A stretch of DNA of 19,229 bases from Paramarasmius palmivorus (Eukaryota > Basidiomycota > Agaricomycetes > Agaricales > Marasmiaceae). Position numbers and translations under genes: made by a program. The stretch spans positions 1 through 19,229 of the forward strand of contig JAYKXP010000374.1 in assembly GCA_037176845.1 (NCBI GenBank), read 5' to 3'. Within the stretch, counting starts at the first letter, position 1, and every line of letters starts with the position of its first letter. Shown piece by piece: positions 1 to 9,874 of the stretch. Under the pieces are notes generated by a model. It had not been told where the DNA came from, did no database searches, and saw only the letters and a program-made list of their open reading frames with translations.

Positions 1-439
1 AACAAGTGTTGGTGTACCGGGTGTTGTAGGCGACAGTTCTCGAGCCACAGCCACTGCCTGGTGAGCAGCTAAGAGTATAATTCCCCCCAGATTCGTTCGC
101 AATTTGATTGTAGATCACAGCGACACGCGGAACCAAGGTCGGATCATTACCGAAGTACTTCACGACCAGGGGATCGCTAGCACCGCGAGTGTTGATATAG
201 TCGCGGGCATCAGCGGCCATTACTTTGCCCTCGTTGTAGCTAGCAAAAATTCTGTTAGCCGAGGTAGGTGTTAAAGGGGTTTGGACGTACGCGTTGGTCA
301 TGATTTCGAGTTGGGTTGGGTCCGCGCAGCTGTACACAACACGCTTGCTGAGCTGGTGGGCAGCAGTGTCTGGAACTGCTAGGCCACTGACGGCGGCGAA
401 GAATGTTCCGACAATGACGAAGGTAAGGCTGGAGAACAT
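1..439 (-). CDS. M35 (aspzincin) secreted metalloprotease, paralog A, 3' end outside window
   Basis: This is the 5' part of a secreted zinc metalloprotease of the deuterolysin / peptidyl-Lys endopeptidase group (MEROPS M35). Exon 1 is 439-291, the intron 290-240 (51 nt, GTACGT...GCTAG, phase 2) and exon 2 runs from 239 off the window edge. Residues 1-20 form a hydrophobic signal peptide. A short propeptide ends in SKR at 31-33, a Kex2-type site, and the mature chain would start VVYSC. Exon 2 carries YNEGKVMAADARDYIN and YFGND, which match paralog B at 8606-9467 almost residue for residue. The HExxH zinc site lies beyond the window, so catalytic competence cannot be judged. The ATG follows a TATAAA by about 70 bases. 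The family call is by homology to paralog B, where the active site is visible. It probably digests extracellular protein. Confidence 0.85.
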   Translation of the reverse strand, partial: MFSSLTFVIVGTFFAAVSGLAVPDTAAHQLSKRVVYSCADPTQLEIMTNAYVQTPLTPTSANRIFASYNEGKVMAADARDYINTRGASDPLVVKYFGNDPTLVPRVAVIYNQIANESGGNYTLSCSPGSGCGSRTVAYNTRYTNTC

Positions 440-507
440 GATGCTGAGGTTTGAGAACTCAATCGCTAGACAAGGACTCTGGATGAAGGGAGCGTTTTCT
501 CAATGTC

Positions 508-513
508 TTTATA
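508..513 (-). promoter_or_regulatory. TATA box of M35 paralog A
   Basis: On the minus strand this reads GGTATAAAGAC (515-505), with TATAAA starting 74 bases before the ATG at 439. The same 11-base string occurs in front of paralog B, which supports its being the core promoter. Confidence 0.6.
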
Positions 514-1365
514 CCCTCCAAATTTGAATAACTGCATATCTCGGATCCCATACCAAACGTCGCATGTAATCGTGAGTGCCGAAGTCAAGTATGTCGGCCT
601 TCGAGTGGCATCTGAAGTGAACGAAACAGGTACGTCTCGGTGGTGGCGTCCACCCGTGTCGTAGGACGGCGTTGAGCAGTCCTTTAGCACTATTACTAGA
701 AGAGGTATGGACTATTGGTGAGTTTGCAGGCTGAGTTCTTGAGCATGTTGTTAGTGACATCCATGGTTCGGAATCTACCAAACACCGACCATTCTACAGC
801 ATCTGGCTTTGGTGGTGTTGGGCCTGAACACGGGTCTGGCATGTGTGCTTGGAAGTTATGGTCCGCATAGGCACGTAGATGAATGTATGGGCAACTCCGC
901 TGACACCTATGGACACGGTTTTCACAGACGAGATTATATGGATGCTTGACGATGCCAACTTGGGTCAGGGATAGAAATATCGGAAACAAAAGGCTGAACT
1001 TTGACTCTGAGTACTCTAGATCGAAATTTTCGTCGGGAACGACTCACCTATTGACACTGCACTCCTAAAATTTCCGTTACGTTTGTTCCTTCGCGAGCTC
1101 CGGTAAAGTGGATCCTACTGCGTGGTTTCCGTACTTGCAGCTATCAGTGTGCTAGAACATCGTGGAACGAAGTTGAGTGATGCGTGAGAAACAGAGTCGG
1201 GGAACGTTTCCCGGCGGCGGTTGACTTCTCGTTGACTTCATTGACTGACGAGATTTTCTAAGATAGTTTTCAGCCAGTAATGAAGAATGTATCGATAGTT
1301 ATACAAATCAAGAATGTCCCGGTCAATCAAAAAATCGAAGATGTGTACATGGCGGTCTCTTCTCC
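514..1365. other. Intergenic, no gene recognised
   Basis: This is the upstream region of M35 paralog A and the 3' flank of F-box protein 1, both on the minus strand. Several open frames of 60-100 codons exist on the minus strand, for example 696-989. None has a recognisable domain, signal peptide or convincing splice partners, so I treat them as chance. Confidence 0.5.
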
Positions 1366-3110
1366 CTACGTGGACACCGCAAATCGATCCCAATCAACCA
1401 CCTCCACTTCTTCCTCAAGCAGCTTAAGATCCTGTTCAGTAACATTCGAACACTCCTTCAACGACAACTTCCTCAGAGATAAACCCTGCACCGCACGCAA
1501 ACCCATGCTAATTGAAATCAACCTCGACAGCACCTCGCCTTCTCTCCTGAAATCGATACGCATGAGCGTAAGACTGTCCAACGCCGGAAACGCGAATTGA
1601 TCTTGCTCGAAAAACGAATGTGAATGTCTGGTAGCGGTGAGAACTGAGATTATCGAAAAGTAGGCAGGATAAGAATCTCGGTAGTGTTCCGTCCATTTGC
1701 CCACCACACCGAGATGGCGAATACTGGGAGACCACTGGAGAGGCTTGAGACACGCTGCAATGATTTCGTCGGTGGCTCGACCGAAAACATACAAGCCATT
1801 GCCACGACAAACGCCAAAGAAGAAGGTTTCAACGAGGGAAAGGGGTAGCTCTTGCATCACAACTTCGACACCTTCTGCGTATGGAGGTTCTCGACCATAA
1901 GCACCATAGACAGCCCACTGGAGCGTGACTTGAAGATGGGGAGAAGAGTGTTGGCCGTCATCGTCGTTGGCGTTAATGGGTATATCGCCAGTGTTCCATG
2001 CTTTCAGTGTGATTGAGCCCTCTTTGTTATCGCGAAAGCCTTCTGCTCCTGCGGTGCGAAGATCGAGAGCTTTGATGACCCTTGAATGTGAGGCCCTGAG
2101 TGAATCCACAAGCAACTTCATCATATCCCGAGAATGTGATAACCAGGACTCGAATGGAGTGGAATAGCGGCATTCGATATGGATCCGAGTTGTTTCCGGA
2201 AGCGCAAGATGAAGGAGGATGGCTGGATGTGTTGAGATGTTCAGAGTAAGGTACAGCTTTCGAAGAAACCGTAACGAGACACGTTTCTTTACTTGGTCCT
2301 GCTCGGTATAGTGGAATGTAGCATGTGAGAGCTCCAATGATTCGAGTCGCGGAGTTCTTTCGAGCGCATCGAGAAATGGGTAGTCGGTGACGTCGTGTAG
2401 TACAAGATGTGTAACGTTGGTATAGAGCGAAGAGTGTGGGGATATGAAGCAATGTTGGAGATGGAGGTAATATAGCCGACCAGTTTGTCCGCCAAGGAAT
2501 TCCATTGGAAGGTCGAAGTTGCTCGAAAACCGGACAACAACGCGGTGTAGAGACGGAGCAGTAGCATTGTTGAGGATAGACAATAGTTTGTGTGCTGACT
2601 CCCTTTCCGCGGTCCACAGACCCAGTCGTATGGTCTGAATACGTTCTGGTTGACGAAACGCCTTTTCCAGAACCTTTGCCTTCGCAGACCACATTGCTCG
2701 AGTATGAACATCTATATCAATGTCAAGAAGGGCGTCCTGTGATCGCTCGAGCATTGCTTCTGCCAAATGGGGAGCGTTGAAGTCGGGCCTGGTCCATAGT
2801 GAAGCACAATTTAGCGAGATTACACGCCAGGTACGACAGACATGGCTAAAGGAGAGCCAGGAACGCCCGGGGAAACGAACACAGATTTTGAATACGCAGA
2901 TGAGTACGTCGGGAGGAAGTCGCAGGATAGGAATGTCTTCAAGTTGATCTTGAGTAGTCTTTCCTTTCGGAGACGCGCCGACACTCTTGTCTGAGAGAAC
3001 AAAGATGATACATAGTGAATAGTGAGTATGTAATACTATCGTTGTGCCACACATAACGCACCGACTCGGACTCTGGCCAAGGAACCTACTGAAGATGGTT
3101 CCCCCTCCAT
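1366..3110 (-). CDS. F-box domain protein 1 (557 residues)
   Basis: This is probably a substrate adaptor of an SCF (Skp1-Cullin-F-box) ubiquitin ligase. Exon 1 is 3110-3062, the intron 3061-2991 (71 nt, GTGCGT...TCTCAG, phase 1) and exon 2 is 2990-1366. The frame is also open upstream to 3495, but the polypyrimidine acceptor and the clean join MEGEPSS...VRV-DKSVG favour the spliced start. The F-box is at residues 38-88: LRLPPDVLICVFKI, then FSHVCRTWRVIS and the LWTRPDF end typical of agaricomycete F-box-like proteins. The rest (about 90-557) is leucine-rich with LRR-like segments such as LESLELSHATF and LDSLTLMRIDF, the usual substrate-binding part. The body is one long exon. The substrate is unknown. 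The F-box call is strong; the exact N-terminus is an inference. Confidence 0.85.
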
Positions 3111-3431
3111 TTTCACTACGTCTCTGTCTCAAATAACGCCCGCCCTGGAGAGAAAATAAGCCACATATCGAGCCTAACTCGTGATACATACTAGTTCGAG
3201 GCAATATTGAAGAGGCGAGATGGAAGTGGACCAGGAAGGGGTACTCAAAGTTATAGGCGCCCTTCGTGTCGCGACTTCTCTTATCATGATAAAATGCGCA
3301 CGGTGATCGCAGTAAGTATATGGTTTCCCCTGGGATTATTCTTACTTGCTGAAGTGAGCCATCGGAACGATGGCAAGCTCGAGTCTCGGAGGGGAAGCTT
3401 TGCGAATGCGAAAAGCAGAACTCCTCGCGGG
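3111..3431. other. Intergenic, possible divergent promoter
   Basis: This 321-bp interval lies between the start of F-box protein 1 (-) and the tentative plus-strand gene at 3432. A TATA-like AGTATATGG lies near 3312-3320 on the plus strand. I see no other structure. Confidence 0.35.
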
Positions 3432-3832
3432 ATGCCGAAAACGGGAAAAACTTCGCACACGAGAATGTCCAAGAAAGGAAAGTAAAGCCTGACAAAGACG
3501 AATCCTCGCTCCTCCAAAACTCGGACTCGTAATAGAGACTCGCTGAAGGAGTTTATGACTATACTCAAGTTCATGAACTCCATCGACCCCCAGCCAAAAC
3601 AAGCCGAAGTGCGAGATACAGCCCCTCCGCGAGCACCAGGAATACCTTTACTCGCGTGACTCGAGTTCAAGTTGGATTTTGACTTCTGTTCGGGGAGACA
3701 GTGAGATGTTCGTCGTATCTGGTATGTGCCCTCGGAGAATGCAACGCTAATAACAGTATTTCAGCGTATGGTCAAGACCAGTGCGGGGCGAATCACGTAC
3801 ATACCGGGTATATGTGCGGAGATTCCTATTAG
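3432..3832 (+). CDS. Tentative small spliced gene, unknown function
   Basis: Four exons can be chained in one frame: 3432-3481, 3536-3655, 3702-3721 and 3765-3832. The introns are 54, 46 and 43 nt (GTAAAG...AATAG, GTGACT...GACAG, GTATGT...TTCAG), the last with a branch-like GCTAATAAC. The predicted 85-residue protein starts with a basic segment (MPKTGKTSHTRMSKKGK). It continues with KEFMTILKFMNSIDPQPKQ and ends in a Gly/Tyr/His-rich tail. No domain is recognised. The frame stays open for 48 codons after the TAG at 3830-3832 (YGGQQSHMLMQSAQ... to a stop at 3977-3979). Either the gene is longer, with a short 36-nt intron at 3797-3832, or it carries a nonsense mutation. All splice sites are inferred from sequence alone. 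Confidence 0.3.
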
Positions 3833-4259
3833 TATGGGGGCCAGCAATCACATATGCTCATGCAGAGTGCACAGGACCTCCCCGTGGTGTGGGGTTCCTC
3901 TTGCCCTGTATCGTCCGGTCGTCTTCCCTACGTCGCCCTGCCATGGTCGGGCTGGCTTCCTGGACTCCGCATGTTCTAGAACCACAATTTATGCGAATCT
4001 CAGAAGTTCCGAATTGCGAGTGTCAAATGTCAAACCTCTCTGAGGCTCTTGCTGGCTCTTGAAAGCTTGACGTCTCCTAGGAACAGTACGACACCGGTTT
4101 CCACATACCTCCTCTGTTCCTAAATCCAGGCACGACTATTGTATTCTCTCGCAAATGCTAGTCGAAGCGATGTCTCGTAGTGGTGCCCTGCCAGGCCCTG
4201 GCTGCATTGAACAGTGCCTCGTCTTGCGGGCATCTCGGGAAATATACTACGCTGTGGGG
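3833..4259. other. Intergenic or 3' part of the tentative gene
   Basis: This holds the open continuation described for 3432-3832 (to 3979) and a short exon-like stretch ending at 4062 (MRISEVPNCECQMSNLSEAL then stop). I cannot join them with good splice sites. Nothing else is recognised before the TATA box at 4260. Confidence 0.3.
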
Positions 4260-4265
4260 TATAAA
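4260..4265 (+). promoter_or_regulatory. TATA box of the 543-residue gene
   Basis: GGTATAAAGG at 4258-4267 contains TATAAA 147 bases before the ATG at 4407. No ATG occurs between them, so 4407 is the first start codon. A leader intron fits at 4356-4403 (GTGCGT...CTCTAG, 48 nt) and would shorten the mature leader. Confidence 0.5.
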
Positions 4266-4406
4266 GGAGAAGATCCTCAGACGCTGATTGTGTATTATTC
4301 GGATTTCCATCTGCCTCTCGTCTGGTCATATTATTGCTCAGCAGGACTACTCTTCGTGCGTTTATTGCTTGTGCCCTCAACAAATTAATTGACCGCTCTC
4401 TAGGAC

Positions 4407-6367
4407 ATGAATCAGAACTTGAAGTCTAGAATCAACGACAAGGACACATGCGATTTCAGATGGGACACCCAGAAGACGAAATATGCATCTGGGGAAATTC
4501 TCCTCATGCATCAAGACTCTGACTCTGCAAAGAAATACGTGAAATTGTCTCGGAAAGTAAGTCTGGTCAATGCCTCACTCTATACATGAGATCTGACCTT
4601 GGGTCTTCTAGTACTCAGACGCTATCATGCTCTGGGACGACTTGCTACAACGTGCCACCCCATCTAAAGAGCGAAATAAACTTCTCGACAACGACTGGAA
4701 GCATAGGGCACCAACATGCTACTTCTGGATCAGTAGTTCGCAGGATCCACGTAACAACGCCGATATCTTCGTCAAAGCCGGCAAGGGATTCCGTGAGGAT
4801 TATGACGAAGCTTGGGAACGTGCACTCCAGGATGCAGTCGAACACTCGCTCAGCATCTGGAAAGAACGGAATGGACAGCAGGGTGGCAAAATGGATCTGA
4901 AGAATCGCTATTTCTCGACTCCTGCCAATTGGAAGAGCCCATTGGACATTGTTCTTGTCCCTCATGGCGACTGGTTGAAATGCGATGCGCTTGTGGCATA
5001 TGCGGGAACTACCAAAAAGGATCAGAAATTCACGTTCTCCAGCGTTCGTCTGAGGGATGAGATCAAGGATTTTGACACAGCGACATGGATCACTAAGGAT
5101 GTCGTGAAAACCCTTGCGCCGAAGTTCATGAATCCTGTCTGGCAGAAGATAGCAGACGCTGGTGATGGACTCCTCAAGCTGTCCACTCATCCTCTGGACC
5201 TGTACTCGACGTGGACAAGGATCTCAGATGTCAACATGCTCATAAACGCCCAAACTCAAGGCACTTCCACCTCATGGACACGTCCGTTCCCGAGTCGCGA
5301 TCAGGTGCAGGAGTTCAATCAGAAGTTGACCGGTGATTTCGCGAGGGATCTTGTCGCGAATATGCTCGTGACATCTCTCCCTCTTCGTCCTGGCGATCCG
5401 TTGCCCACTAGGAGGAGAATGCAAACAAAGACTATCATGGGAGACTCTGCGAATCAGGTACGTGGCATTCTGTTCCGCCATTCACGTTGTCTCATTGCTT
5501 ACGCTCGTTCTGGCAGTGGGCAACCGGTACACTGAAATGGAACGATGGTGACAGAATCGCTGAGGTGTGTACTCACTTTGTCCGCGCCCATTGTGACTAC
5601 ACGCACTTCATCAGTGGCTACATCGTGAAGGGCACCGTTTCGACCAAACCAAAGCTGACCGCTTTAGCAACATCGTATGTCACACGAGCATATGGACCTT
5701 ACACGTTCTGACCTCCTCCATACAGATATTTGGCACCTCCGAATGCAATACGCACATGATGCGGTGAGAACTCAAGTTACCCGAATCCAAGTAACATTGT
5801 CCTCACGAATGTTTTCAGCGCGGAAGCGACCCTGAAATCCTTGCTGGCATCCAAAAAGGTCGCCGCCGTGAGACTCGAAACGAAAGCGATCAATTCGGTT
5901 GAGATGCTCGAAAACATCACCAACGGCGTTCCGAACGTTAAAACGACGAAGGGTACACCTTGGTGGCAAGCGAATGATCTATACTGTTGGTGGATTGCTC
6001 CGCAACTAGACTATACGATCAGCTTCCAGCCTAAATATGTACGTTGTGATTCTCCTTCTTCCATCATATCTGATGAACGGGTTGCCACACCTATTAGCAC
6101 GACACGATACTCTCGTACACTACACCGTTCAAACCGTTTCATCGTTATCGTCCGTTCCGGTTCGAAGTAGATCTAGACGAGCTTATTCTGGTTCAATACT
6201 TGGACAGGTACCCCAAGCCAACACTAGTCCCAGTTGATTGGAACCCAAAGCTCAATAGCGAGTATGAAATGACGGGAGGCATCAGCTCGGCTGACGAAGC
6301 CGACTACTTGGACGAATCGGAGGAGAAGGGGTGGTCAGAGATGAGCATCTACTCAGACAGCAGTTGA
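4407..6367 (+). CDS. Uncharacterised seven-exon protein (543 residues)
   Basis: I do not recognise this family. The exons are 4407-4556, 4612-5457, 5517-5564, 5615-5674, 5726-5763, 5819-6038 and 6098-6367. The introns are 50-59 nt, all GT-AG with consensus donors (GTAAGT, GTACGT, GTGTGT, GTATGT, GTGAGA, GTACGT), and all joins keep frame. No signal peptide or membrane segment is visible, so it is likely intracellular. The protein is rich in Trp and charged residues. Residues 371-383 read GTSECNTHMMRAE, a compact motif with Cys, Asn and His that looks conserved. It is followed by a lysine-rich helix, a Trp-rich stretch (TPWWQAND, CWWIAPQLDYT) and an acidic Ser/Glu/Asp tail from about 510. The motif faintly recalls the C-terminal part of some fungal HNH-type nucleases, but I see no full HNH site and make no functional call. 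Confidence 0.8.
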
Positions 6368-6704
6368 TCCGTGTGGCCCTGTCGTTCTGGGAAGGAGTAA
6401 AATGACCATGCAAACAAGACTTTATACCAAACGATAGCAGTATATGTAACGTACAAGCGTAGTAGTACAGTGTTATATATGCGGTGTCGATTGCGAGTCC
6501 TTCAGGATTTCATCGAGGTCCCCATGATCTATGTCCGGAAAGGCCCTAATTTTAAGAAATAAGGTGCACACATACCAGTCGAAACGGCTCTGAAACCATT
6601 GAGGCTTATCGTGTCCCCAGGATGAAGTGCAAGAGGAGTGCGCCGTCGTTTTCACTGGGAAAACTGTAGCTAAACTGGCACAGGGTCTCGCCGAGAAATA
6701 CGTC
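6368..6704. other. Convergent 3' flanks, no separate gene
   Basis: This interval separates the ends of two converging genes. A minus-strand frame is open from 6721 to 6473 and ends LDEILKDSQSTPHI. It could be trailer of the homeodomain-like gene, or an extra exon I cannot join in phase. Confidence 0.4.
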
Positions 6705-7613
6705 TTAGGCTGGAATTGCACCTAAAGTTTCATACATCAATATGTGACAAACGAAGAGTCGTCACCACGTACCAGCAGAAAAACCAAGGGACTCGAGAGA
6801 ACCTCGCTCGGCATTTGCGAGGAACATCTGCATTGCCTGTCTATGTGGTTCAAACATGTGCACGAAGTCTTCCGAGTTTTTGGGTTTCGAGTCGTCGTGT
6901 GTATAAGAATCGGTGACCTCTTGATGAATACTGATTAAAAGGTGCTTCATGAAAGCTTGAGGATCCTCCCTGTCTTCGCCAAAGAGCTCTTCTAAAGAGT
7001 CGTCGCCAGCCCCAGGCTCAGCTTCAACGCGGCTGCTTTTTTCTTGCTCAACACGGACCCAAGCTGTAGCTTCTGTAGACCGTACACGTAATAGTTTTGC
7101 CCACGTATCGATGAGATCCTGTCGCGGTTGGCCATCTGTTCCATTGTAGAGTATCTGTAACATGTTGATTTGGTCTGGCTTGAGTAAGCTAACAGTTTTC
7201 TGGGTTCTGGGACCTTCGAAGCAAGAAAGAGAAGCTGTTAGTACAAATCAACATCCAAGAGCGAAGGACAATCTCAATACCGCGTCGTCGCCCAGGTTCC
7301 ACGATTCCTGCCGCGTTTCGTCTGACCGAGAACCATACTTCCATGTTCTTCAGAGTGTAGCCTGAACATCCTTCGAGCGCCTAAAGACGCGTGAATGAAT
7401 GGGTATTGCCGGCTTCCCAGAACATACCTGAACTCTTTGCAAGAGTTCCTGTTTTTCTTGCCTCGTCGGATAGACTGTGCCGTTTTCAAATGCCTCTACG
7501 TGTGATGATACTTAAATAGACATTCTTCAAGTCATGAGAGAATATACCGCACCTCGCAATAGCTTGTATCCTTCACTGGTCATGATACGGGGTCGCGAGC
7601 TTGTGGTTGCCAT
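6705..7613 (-). CDS. Small protein with two degenerate homeodomain-like regions
   Basis: This is a probable nuclear protein of about 228 residues. The exons are 7613-7553, 7495-7428, 7380-7281, 7213-6773 and 6721-6705. The introns are 57, 47, 67 and 51 nt, and the third has a perfect TACTAAC branch site. If the last intron is not used, the frame stops at 6762 after 226 residues. Residues 7-67 match a homeodomain: helix 1 GYKLLREAFENG, then YPTRQEKQELLQRV, and recognition helix NMEVWFSVRR. A basic GRRRGPR linker follows, then a second similar unit (about 82-132) with LKPDQINMLQILYNG and a helix containing ATAWVRVEQE. In both units the Asn normally found at homeodomain position 51 is Val, so sequence-specific DNA binding is doubtful. 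The C-terminal 90 residues are acidic and unrecognised. The homeodomain resemblance is seen directly; the role is inferred. Confidence 0.75.
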
Positions 7614-8553
7614 TGATGGAAAGGATTGGGGGTGACTGTAAGATGGAAGTACGAGAACAGTTGGATCGGACTCGGCGGACCGGGGAAAGCTCCTCACCTA
7701 GGCCTCAGGCCTCAGCCCCAACCACGATCATCATACCTTCACACCATAGAGAAGGTCTACAAACTTTGAGATCTTTTGAGGCGATATCGACTGTTAAATG
7801 TGGACGATGGATATCGGAAAAAGTCTCGGTACGTAATCTAAACTCTTTTTTACACTCTAAACTTATTGCATACTCACCAGATAATCCATAAACGGTCTCA
7901 TCCAACTGGATCCTTAGTATTTGAGAACTTCGAAGGATACCTTGTGGATAACCGACATGGAATGGATGATGCAGGATGTCTCCCGGCGTGGTTTTACGTT
8001 CCTTCTTGCGGCAAAAATGTCACAAGCTTGGATGCGTTCCTGGCGCTTGGCCATGGTATCTTTTTGTCCGGAGAGCAGGGCCCCAGGCTTTTCAATGTCC
8101 ATTCCTGCATCCAAAGTGTCAGGTGCGTCATCTAGGTACTACCTTCTCCCATCAATCACTCACTTACTCTCAAGGAGAGGCTGAGAACGATCAATCGTCA
8201 TGCCTGCGTCCACACCATGGTCCGACCACTAGTCAGTAGAAGTCGGCATTCACGATCCTCCGAGTGATTCATGTCATTCGCGAGCCCAGAGATGTTCACC
8301 AGTGTGCCTGTGATCTTCCATCTTCAGCGAACAAATGCCTGGGTGCTGACAGGTCACCACCGCCACCACCGAGGTCAATGGATGACAACTGCGATCCCCA
8401 GCTGCGAGGCAAAACAATCGAGGTCATAATCGTATATCGATGACCTCGTCGAATCCGGTAGTATCTTGTCACCGAAAGGCACCATCTTCTCTTTCTGTTG
8501 TCCTTGAAAGCTCACACCATTACACAAGAGTTCAACCTGTAGATTGGCTATGG
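7614..8553. other. Intergenic between divergent genes
   Basis: This is the upstream region of the homeodomain-like gene (-) and M35 paralog B (+). One weak minus-strand candidate exists: exons 8201-8168 and 8104-7914 joined across a 63-nt GTAAGT...TGCAG intron, giving 74 residues (MTIDRSQPLLER-MDIEKPG...) without a recognised domain. Direct GGCCTCA repeats sit near 7700. I do not call a gene here. Confidence 0.4.
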
Positions 8554-8559
8554 TATAAA
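8554..8559 (+). promoter_or_regulatory. TATA box of M35 paralog B
   Basis: GGTATAAAGACC lies here, 52 bases before the ATG at 8606, with an inverted CCAAT (ATTGG) at 8543-8547. The first 11 bases equal the string in front of paralog A. Confidence 0.65.
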
Positions 8560-8605
8560 GACCATCTCCCCATGTCATTCTCAGTCACGAACTTCTTCAA
8601 GTATC

Positions 8606-9467
8606 ATGCTCTCTAGGTGGTCCATCTTTGCCTTGGCGGTTCTCGCCTTCACTGCTGTGCGAGGAGTGGCTCTTCCAGCCGAACCTGTGCACACACTCTC
8701 GAAGCGCGTCGTATACAACTGCAGTGATACGGAGAAATTGGCTATTATCTCTGCTGCGTGGGCTTCTTGTTTCTCTGATCATGGAGGTTCATACTGACCT
8801 TTTTACTAGATACAACTCGGGCAAGGCTATGGCTGCCGATGCTCGTAACTACATAAACTCTCATGGCGCTAGCGACTCGCTGGTCAAGACGTATTTTGGC
8901 AACGATACCGGCCTCATCCCACATGTTACTTGGCTTTACAATCAGATTGCCAATGAAGCTGGGACGAACTACACCCTCACTTGTGACTATGATCCTTCTG
9001 GTGCGTGCGACGGCGGCACTGTAGTCGCCCGTACCAACTATTTGAGGAACGCTTCGAGGACCGAGTATGAGGATCGTTTGCTGAATATTGCCTCGTTAAT
9101 AACATGCACTTGTAGCTTCTGCCCTAGGTTTTACCAGCGCCTCCCGATGTCATGCAGTACTATAATCGACTCGATGAATGGTTCGCGCGAGGATACCATT
9201 GTGCATGAGATGAGCCATGCACTTGGTAGGACTACGGACTGTGAGTCGAACCCTTTTGAACATCGCTCAAGCGAACCGGGCTAATGCTCGTCCCTAGACA
9301 ATGGAAGTTGCTCTAGCTCTCGTACCCTGGCTTTGAACAATGCCACTGCCGCAGTCAATCACGCGTACGCCTACGGAGTAAGGTTTCTCTGGTTGATTGC
9401 TTACTGGGATACTAACTGTCACACATAGTGCTTTGTGATGGAGGTCTACAAAGTATTGCACTGCTAA
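8606..9467 (+). CDS. M35 (aspzincin) secreted metalloprotease, paralog B, complete
   Basis: This is a secreted zinc endopeptidase of the deuterolysin / peptidyl-Lys endopeptidase type. The exons are 8606-8757, 8810-9064, 9116-9240, 9298-9377 and 9429-9467. The introns are 52, 51, 57 and 51 nt, giving 216 residues. A signal peptide covers 1-22 and a short propeptide ends in SKR at 32-34 (Kex2-type), so the mature chain is about 182 residues. The zinc site HEMSH is at 166-170, and the aspzincin Asp is in TTDY at 175-178. The DY pair is split by the third intron, so it is only visible after splicing. Eight Cys occur in the mature chain, including the C-terminal residue. The second intron (9065-9115) has a length divisible by three and no stop; if kept, the protein is 233 residues. 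Splicing is preferred because it joins RTD to FCPRFY, as expected before the zinc site. Confidence 0.9.
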
Positions 9468-9874
9468 ATGTTCTTCCAAACCAATTAAGAGTGACGAGTA
9501 GGGGAGTAGGGTATATTTTGGAGTGTAGTACTAGTGAAAATACACGAGTAGTCATACACTGGATACATGCACAACAGTGCGTGACAACATGGTGTGGCAA
9601 TAGTACAAACAGGCGTCAGGAGTCGGGATTCAATGCGAAGGGAAACAGCCCCGAGAAGGCCATATCAAAGGTCGGGATCTTGTTGCGTGTTTGCGCTCAG
9701 GATTTTACGTCGTGAAAGGTAAGGAAGTCGGCGCAAGAATCGGCGTCGTGTTGACAGAAGTTCCCGAATATCCGACATGACTCTTGCCAGACCGTCCCAT
9801 TGTTGTTTTTCACTACAATTCACAGAGCTGGTTCGCGTTAGCAATTAAAACGAAACCAAGATGCGCGAAACGCA
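9468..9874. other. 3' flank of M35 paralog B, no gene
   Basis: No recognisable coding sequence, repeat or RNA gene was seen here. The plus-strand frame open at 9428-9715 runs through the protease stop region in another frame and is taken as chance. Confidence 0.5.

Noticed and set aside
696..989. 97-codon minus-strand open frame
   Set aside because: No domain, no convincing splice partners, and it lies in the upstream region of M35 paralog A. Its length is compatible with chance.
3111..3495. Upstream extension of the F-box protein 1 frame
   Set aside because: Low-complexity, unconserved-looking sequence. A good intron at 3061-2991 and an ATG at 3110 give a compact N-terminus instead.
7914..8201. 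Two-exon minus-strand candidate of 74 residues
   Set aside because: One plausible 63-nt intron, but no domain. A second extension needs 35- and 40-nt introns, shorter than any confident intron here.
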